A DNA stretch of 64,000 bases, taken from positions 11,947,868 to 12,011,867 of the forward strand of contig NC_045150.1 in NCBI RefSeq assembly GCF_008831285.2. The letters are read 5' to 3'. Under the pieces are notes generated by a model, which saw only the letters and a program-made list of their open reading frames with translations, was not told where the DNA came from and did not search any database. This document shows, in pieces, positions 45,501-54,500 of this stretch; positions within the stretch are counted from its first letter, which is position 1; each line of letters starts with the position of its first letter. The translations under genes and the position numbers were made by a program. Origin of the DNA: Nymphaea colorata (lineage: Eukaryota; Streptophyta; Magnoliopsida; Nymphaeales; Nymphaeaceae).

Positions 45501-48500
45501 AAAAACATCCGTCAAACCAGATTCTTCAATGCACTCTCGTATTTGCTATGCCACATGGGTGTGGCTACAGTGTGGCATGGGTAACAAAGTGCAGAGATAT
45601 GGGGGTACAGTGAGAGGGGTGTGTGTGTGTGTGCATGTATAAAATAGTCCAAAAAAAGTCAAAACTAAAGCAAAAATGAGAGGAAAATATAGAAGCTAGG
45701 CAGAGGGAAATAAAACAAAAGGGAAAAGTCAAATTAATGCAAAAAAATTGAAAATACAAATTTTTAAGTTTTAAAATACAGCTGCACCCAACCATACCCA
45801 TGCACCAATGCTGTCATACCCACATACCAACACAAGCATTTGGGCCATTCACATGTACTCATATGACATAGTGTATTTGTGTATACTACAAAGTTAGCCC
45901 ATCCTCCTAAGGGCTCTGCTCAGGTAGCCACTCCTACTGTGGACAGCTCTTCTTGCTCAGTACCAGAGACAACTATAGTTAGCATTGACAGATCTGAGTA
46001 TGAGCAGTTCTGCTTCCACAACTTTGATCGATCGAGCTCTCTCTGTGGGTACATCCACACCTGCTTTAGGTATTTCTTGGATTATGGACTCAGGTGCATC
46101 GAGATATTTCTGCAGTAGACCTGGTTTTTTCACCTCTTTGCATAGATTCTCTCAGACAGGTCATGTCAAAATTGCAGATGGTAGAATGTCTCCTGTATTG
46201 GGTTATGGGGACGTGAAGTTTTCTCAGTCCATGACCATTCTACATGTCTTATATGCTCCTGAGTTTCCATCCCATGTGTTATCTGTTAAACAATTGATTG
46301 CTGATTTACATTGTCGAGTTATTTTTGACCCTAGTTCATGGTCATTTCAAGACTAACAAACTGGAAAGACGATTGGTGGCGGCTATAACATCCTATCGGA
46401 TCCTATGGGGTTTGTTGCTACCTCTTCTACCATCCTCTCAATGGCATCTCAGGCTCGAGCATCCTTCAAGATCCAAGCTCTGTTACATCCTACCTTATCT
46501 TTCAGTCCCAAAGTCATTTTAATGTGAGGCCTGTCAACTTGGCAAGCATACTCGTAGTAGTTCTCCTTCGAGCCTTAGTCCATCGTGTCAACGGCTATGT
46601 TTTCCTTAGAGATCAGAATCACAGATTTTTTTTTCTTCATTTCTTGTTTCTGCAATTGTGATATTGTGCCGACAAGCACATCTTCTCTCTTGACAAGGAA
46701 ATAATTTCCAAGTATCACCAATATTTGTCACAATCATTACATGAGAAACCATCAAAACTGACATAACTAGTGATGCGTATAAAACAAGAAAATGCATGAT
46801 CGCACATGGCAAACAAATAATTATTAAATGACATGCAACATGTAAGATGAATGATTCTTACCACAGGATTAAGTACAATTCTCATGCTAGGATGCACAAG
46901 GTTCCGTAACACACGAAGCAGAGGCGCAAGCTTCTGGCCCGCAGAGCTCAAGGGATCAATAACAGCGTCAATATGGATGGTGGAATTTTCATTGTTTAGT
47001 ATAACAGCACTGTCCATAAAAGACAAGGAAGATGACTGAAAGGTACTAACACGGTGAATTTGAGAGCTATTATAAATTGAACAACAATAAGCAAAATTTA
47101 GAGTAAAATAATTGCAAATAAAAAAGAAAGTATAAGAATTAAGAACACCAAAACCACGCCAACAGCAAATGAGTTTGTGCCACCAGTGTAAACAGCTAGA
47201 TGGAACTATTTTAGTGGACAATAAATTCCTTCATTCTATTATCTCTTGAGCCAGCATATTAGGTTCAACAATAAGACAAAAAAATTTATTAAGACAAACT
47301 TCGCACTGCTATACAAGTGGTTTATCTTACTCTACATATGACGATACAGAGCATAAGTATGGCATAATGTGGATATGATTTGCAGGATATGACAATGTAT
47401 TTCGTAGGAACGCTCCAGTAGTATACGTGTGTGTGCTGTATGTGTATATATACAGCCGATTGTTTATGCAATTTAGTTGGAACTCTTAGCTGGAATTTAG
47501 TCGGAACTCACAATTTGAGCTGTTTTAACTGAACTGAAGACAAATGTGTGTGCAGCACGACTGCTAAACTACATAATGACTATTTATTTGCCTTTGCTGA
47601 CAGAAAAATCTCTTTTTATCCTACAAAGTTTAATGTGCTTTTCGCCATGATTTGTAGATCATAAAAAAAAAAACACACACACATTGATACAACCGATATT
47701 GCAGCAATTCAAATTCCCATCTCTACTAAACCAACCCTTGAGAGTTGAGAGAATTTGAAGGGTCATATTTTTTAGGAGGCCTCCACAGCTTTAATTCAAC
47801 AGAGAGGAAGGAATAGAGAGGTGTAAATAAAAGAACATCAAGCCACTAATCAAGTGTCCCCTGATCCCATCAAATTATATTTCTTCCATTACACGCATGT
47901 AGGATACAATACAAGAAGTCATAAGTCAGGCATATGAATCTAGATTCTCGGCTGAACACAGATCCAAATACATCTTATCACCCTCCATCAAATTCCGCAT
48001 GGTCTTGAACCATGTACAACCTGTTTTTTAAGAAAAAGATCGATGCTTCAGCAACTGGCTTTCCATTAAAATGCAATGAGGCTTTATCTATTTGCATTCA
48101 ACCTTTTATCTGATTAAACATTATGCTTAGTATGACTGTCATTTACAGTATTAAAAATAAGGTTAATAGCAACCTGATTATCATACAACGAAAGAGATGA
48201 ACAAATTCCATCTCCTAGATCAGCCAACAGGAACCTAACCAATGTAGCTTCAGCTTTCGGTGCTAAATTCTGCAACAGTCCTTTGTTTCTTGCTATTCAA
48301 CCATACCAGATTTTTCTTTTAATGTATGCCAGATCTAGATACAAAATCTTCTTTCATCTGGACTTTCAACCTTAAGCTTAAGACATGTACTCAACCTTGT
48401 TCTTTATCAAGCCTTAGAGTAGGGTCTAGGTGTTAGAATGTATGTATTCCTATATATATATATATATATCTAATATGCATGTACATTACATATATTAGTG

Positions 48501-51500
48501 TGCTAATATATGTCTTACATATATAGATATGTGTATATTTTAGGGTACCTAGGTCATTCTTGTAATTTTCCATTTTCTTTTATGTATTTTTCTATTTCTT
48601 TTACACCTTTTCTTTTATTTAAGAGGGGAACTAGCTGTTGGGCCTCTTTCCAATGGCTAGAATTCTAGCCGTTGGAAATGGCCCAACAGCCATTTCCCCT
48701 CCTCCTCTCTTCTTCCCTTGTATTATAAATAAGGGACTGTTGTCCTCTTTTAGGTTATGGCTTGTTAAGCCACATCTTGTAGTATTTGCCTTGTTTGGCT
48801 GAAGATCAATATATATTTTCTTTATCCTCTTGTTAGAGGACTCTTGTGTATTGCCTTGTTGAGTTAGTGGGAGATTCAAGAGTGATATTCTTGAAGTATT
48901 TGCCTAATTTGGGCCTGATTTACACTAGGAGGATGAAAGGATTGAGACTACGACCCCAAGGAGGTAGACTGGCATGGCTTACATAGGAAACATGAACAGA
49001 AGTGCATATGTGCACGCATAAGACATTAGAATTTAGAACACATGTGCATGCTTGCACATACAAATGAATGCTTACTTGTGCCAACACGTAAATGTCCACT
49101 AGTCTACCATGCATGTTCAACAGCTATTGTAGCTATAAGAATCAGGTGGTTCGCAAGGGACTAGAGAATAGAACAAGATTCCTTTTTCTTATGATACCTG
49201 CAGGAAGCATAATAGTATTTTAGCAGCTTGACAGATGCCAATTGTGTATAGAAGATTAGAGCAGCCACCCCTCGAAAAATGAGAAACTTTTCCCAAAATG
49301 ACCACATTTATTCTATGCCCAGCCATTGGAGTACAGCATCATAATTACTTTGCACAAGTTCATGTACCCATATGAGACAAGGATGTGACTCACAACTGTC
49401 ATGAACTAACCCTAAAACCTAGCTGCTAGATTAATGCAGCAAGAAGCTTGCCATGCAAATAATGAACAAAAACAAAGCCTGGAGAAACAGCACACCTCAC
49501 AACAAAGAGAAATTAAAGCTACTGCTTGGTTTCTTTTCTTAAGCATGAAAAATCTTTTACATTAACCAGAACATTTAGGACAATATATGATAATCAAGCT
49601 TTAATAGGAAACTAGTAGATGACGCATGACTTGAACATGAAAATCATGCTTTATAGAAAACTAGTAAATTAAGCATGTGTTAAACAGGATAGACATAGCT
49701 AACTTTCAATTACAGTTTATTTAAGACCTGACAAAACTAATACAAAGAGTTGCGCATAAAACAACAGGTGTGAACTTTCGGTTGTACCTGTATTTTGCAT
49801 TTAAAACTTCAAACCGCAGTCTCTCAGAACTTCTTTTACGGGTGGCCATTGATGAAGATACAAACATAATAGCATCACTGAAAAATTTGCTGTACATGGC
49901 AGTAAATAATATCATTATTGACGTCACTGGCATCTGAATTGCAATAAGACTTCTTAAATCCAGGGGCTTAAAATGATTAAAAAGGTATAGAATGGAGAAT
50001 ACTAATAAAATTGCAAATTTACCTGCAATGTACATAATGCCATGAAAATTAATTCATTTAAAAAAAAATCCATCAACCACTTTTTTCATGGCTAACAGAA
50101 TACAATCCCATCAAAGAAACCAGCAGTCATACTAAGCTGTTTCTCAACCAAAAGCTTAGCGCCTAAAATGGAGACTTGTTTTGTGATCACAAGATAATGA
50201 GTATTATAGTTGTGCTCCAATATCTTACTTTCTCTCATCTTAAGATTGCCCCTTTAGTCAATCCAGTACAACAGTGTAAGCATGAGCCACGAGCTATGTA
50301 TATGGATGGAGTAAAAGAATACTAAGATATACTAAGATATCTGAAGACTAGAATTAGAGATAAAATCCTATGCCAGAAAATTTGGAAGGATAAAAGCATG
50401 CACGAAATAAATGTTTATAATAATGCAGATAAGTAGGAGAACATGATAAAAGGAGATTTTTTTCAGAATATTGCATTTTCCTTGAAAAAAGAATTAATAC
50501 CATAGAGCAGTAAAAAACAAAAGGCCATGGGACAAGCCATCACAGAAGCCGAATATCGATTATTGATAGCCACATAGACTGAAGCAAAATGGACCAATTC
50601 GTTATATGAGTTGAAGAACAAATTTCAAAAGCCATTTTTATTGGTGACATAACCAAACAGCCATCCGGATATATTTTTAAACCTATTTATGGCAACCACA
50701 TAAAATTATGGGATGGACCTGCATTCAACAGGCAAGAAGGTGAAAGACAAAAACATTGAATGGTGGGTTCTCAAGAAGATATTGTGAATTATGATAATAT
50801 CACACTTCTCTCATGAAAAATTGTAATTGGAAATATCTTTAAAATATCATAATAAATTCCTTTTTTTAACTTTCCTGATATTATCACAATATTTTGAAAA
50901 TATTGTTGGTATTTGTGACACGAGTCTTAACACTCAGACTCTCAGCATATAGCTAAGGCCTAAGGCTATTCAATGAGTCGGACTAACTCGGGCACCACTT
51001 GAATGAACTTGATAACTTGACGATCATGAAAAGGCATTTTGATATTGAAATAGATCAACAAAAACTGTTATGACCATTTTGGATATACAATCACATGTCT
51101 TGATGCAATCGTAATCCAAGAGCTATACAAGCTGTAGACACTATTTCAAAGATATTAATGTTATGTGAATCTCATCTATTGAATCTTCTAAAGACTTAAC
51201 ACAAGTGCTGTTTGTATTATTTCATATTGTACGATATGTTACAACATGTAATGCAATTTATTGGTTAGAACCCTTGCTACGACCTGAAACTAGTTTCGGG
51301 GGTGTAAATGTCTATGGAATTGCACTGTGCAATATGGTACAAATAGGTTGCATCATCTGATGTGTTCGTGGTAGAAAAAATTGGGGAATGTGCCTCTTCT
51401 TGTCAATTTTGGGTTTCAAAAACCCTTCAAACTCGTCCAACACAACATTAAGGGTTGTGTGTGAGGAAAGACCTGTGTGCTTGGTGAAAAAATCACATTG

Positions 51501-54500
51501 CAAGCTGAACTCATGCATGGAAGACAGCTATTGTGCTGTAAGTAGAGGACTTTTCCACCATCAAGGATTTAAACTTTGTGCCCATCACTTTTTTTTTTTT
51601 GGAGAGGGGGGGGGGGGGGGGGGGGGGGGCGGGCGGGGGATGGTGTAGGAGGGTGGGGGGGGGAGTAGATAAAGAAACCATTACACATTTTTTGATATAT
51701 CTTTCACTTAGATTTGACGATGCTGGAAGATATGATGATTTTGCATTGCAATCTTGTTAGGTAGACGTGTTTTAAAAAAAATACATACTCTTTTTGAAAT
51801 TGACGTCTGCATGGTGGATTCTTCACATATAAGTTGCATCTGATTACACTTGATCTGCCTGTTGAGCAGTTCAACTAACAAAGGACAAAGGTTGAAGTCA
51901 ACTATCCTAATCCACCTTTATTTACTAGATTCTTCCTGACTTTGAAAATCAACATGGTACACTAGACAATCCAATAGTGGCTGGTTGTGAAGATGAAGAT
52001 GTTATACCAGTATCAATAATTGCACCAGTAGCATTAAGCATGACAACCACATAAAAAAAGAAGGACTTTGTGAAGCAGAAGAACCTAGTGGAGTAGCGGA
52101 ACCTAGTGCAAGCACCTTTTCATTAGGAAGTTGCATTTTAATTGCAAACACAAAATTTTACACTTAGACTCATACTAAGGGCTTTAAATGGATGTATCTT
52201 GTTTGTAACTTACTATTTATTCAACTTATTTATGCAATTTAGTTTTTCTTAACAGTTCTTCCAACATTTTTTGATATCCCAAAATTTTCATGATTTTTTT
52301 ATACCATAAAAAAAAACCGACTCTATATTTTCAGTTATAGTACATATCAAGCTTACGGCCACCTAATAGAATAATAGATACAAGTTCCATTTCAGACATG
52401 CACTAAAGTTCACAATCATAGGACAAAACGTTTTTCTGCTACACCAAAATTTATCCCATCGAATGCTCAAAAGAAGGAAAGCTCCTCCCTTCAGTCCACT
52501 CAAGGTGCATACCATATCATTCTTCTGTGCCTTAATCCAGAAAAGAAATTCTCTGGTACATAACCATGAACACTAAGCAGGATACTATTAGTCGGAAGGT
52601 TCCAGAATATCTCAGAACAGAACAGTACGGCATTTTCAAAGTATTGCAGACATAAAGGCTATTTTATCAATATTTTCCTAAGTCAGCTGGAAACATGCCA
52701 TACAGTAATTTCTCTTGCTTTTTTGGCATCCTCTTTTGAGTTCTGTGTGTGGGAACACTCTTAAGACTAGAATATAGCAGTATGTGATCCGGCGGTCCAG
52801 GTGTCTGAATATGATGGGTGTGAGGAAATCAGATATAGATGTAAACCTATATCTCCAAATCCAAATATCAGAAGTTTCACTTAATAAGAACAGCATATAG
52901 ATACAAATCTATGCCTTCAATCAGCCAATACACAGAAATACTCAAGATGAAGAGAGAAGAATAAATGAATAATCAATTAAACGCAACAAATTGCCCTCAA
53001 GGAGCAACAATATACAAAAGGATTGCGTTACAACATATAAAGGAAGAGCTAGAAATCGAGCCATTGGATAGTCCACCGACTGGTTCAGCAGAAAAAAAAA
53101 ATCAGAAAATAAAAATACAAAAAGAAGGGATACAGAAAAAGAAAAAAAATACACAAAAAAGAAGAAAATACAATTAAAAAGAATACAAAGTATGATCACA
53201 ATTTTAACAATGGGCACACAGAACAGTTAAAGATCAAATTCTTTTTTTTTTTTTGGTAGCAAATTTTCCTTCTTTGACTTTGAACACAAATATCAGAAGT
53301 TTCACTTAATCAGAACAAGATGTAGATACAAATCTATGTCTTCAACAGCCAATACACAGAAATACTCAAGATGAAGCCAGAAGAATAATCAATTAAACGC
53401 AGCAAATTGCTCTCGAGGAGCAAGAATATACAAAAGGATTGAATTACAACGTATAAAGAAAGAGCTAGAAATGAAACCATTGGATAGTCCACCGAATGGT
53501 TCAGCTGAGACTTCAGCTGAAAAAAAATCAGAAAATAAAAATACAAAAAGAAGGGATACAGAAAAAAGAAAAAAAATACACAAAAAGGAAGAAAATACAA
53601 TAAAAAAGAAATACAAAGTATGACCACAATTTTAACAATGGGCACACAAAACAGTTAGAGATCAAAGTATGTCTCAAAAAACGTGTACGGGTATTAAACG
53701 GCGAGGAAAAAGACGGGGTATAATATGGCAAAGTTTTATATCTCGAGAATAAAACAGGAAAAGTTTGGCAAATTTTTAAAAAAATTTAAACATTTAATAC
53801 ATCTTAAAAATTGTAAAAAATGAAAATTAATAAAAAAACGGAAAAAAACGGGAAAAAACGGCAAAAACGTATAATACGGGTATTACACGCGTTTTATACG
53901 TGTTTTTTGTTTTTTGACGTTTTTTTAAAAAAGACGCGTTTTATTCCCCTTTTATACGGTAGAGGTGTTTTTGGCGTATAATACGCATTTTTAAAAAAAA
54001 AACGGCGTTTTTTGTGACAATGCGTTTGAACACAAATTTCCATTAATTGAATTATGTTTTATATCTTTCACCTCATGAGACAATGATCAGGGCTATGCAA
54101 TATATGGTTAGATTCAAATTTATCAAACCCTTAGTAAATTTGATATGACATTTGTTCAGGCACACTCAAGTTGCAAAATTTTGCATCACAATATCATGTT
54201 ATTGGACCATAAGATGTTTACATAAATGCTACCATCTTTCCACATCCTCATGTTGCCAATGTGTAAGAACCAATGTTGTAAAAAGCGTATCGTAAGCCGT
54301 ACCAGCTTTAAGATACGTTATATCGTGAAATATCGTAACGTATCGTAACCGCATCTTTTTTTTTAATAAATCAGAAAAAATAGGAAAAAATTTCGAAAAA
54401 ATCATAAAAAAAATAGTAAAAATCAAGAATAATATGTACTTCATAAAAAACATGTTCTACAGAATGACAGACTTATTATTGCTATAAAGTTACAGTTCAT

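Noticed and set aside
53334-53731. Hydrophobic minus frames resembling membrane proteins
   Set aside because: They are translations of T-rich repeat DNA (FFFF and LLL runs), shared by both tandem copies without a conserved frame.
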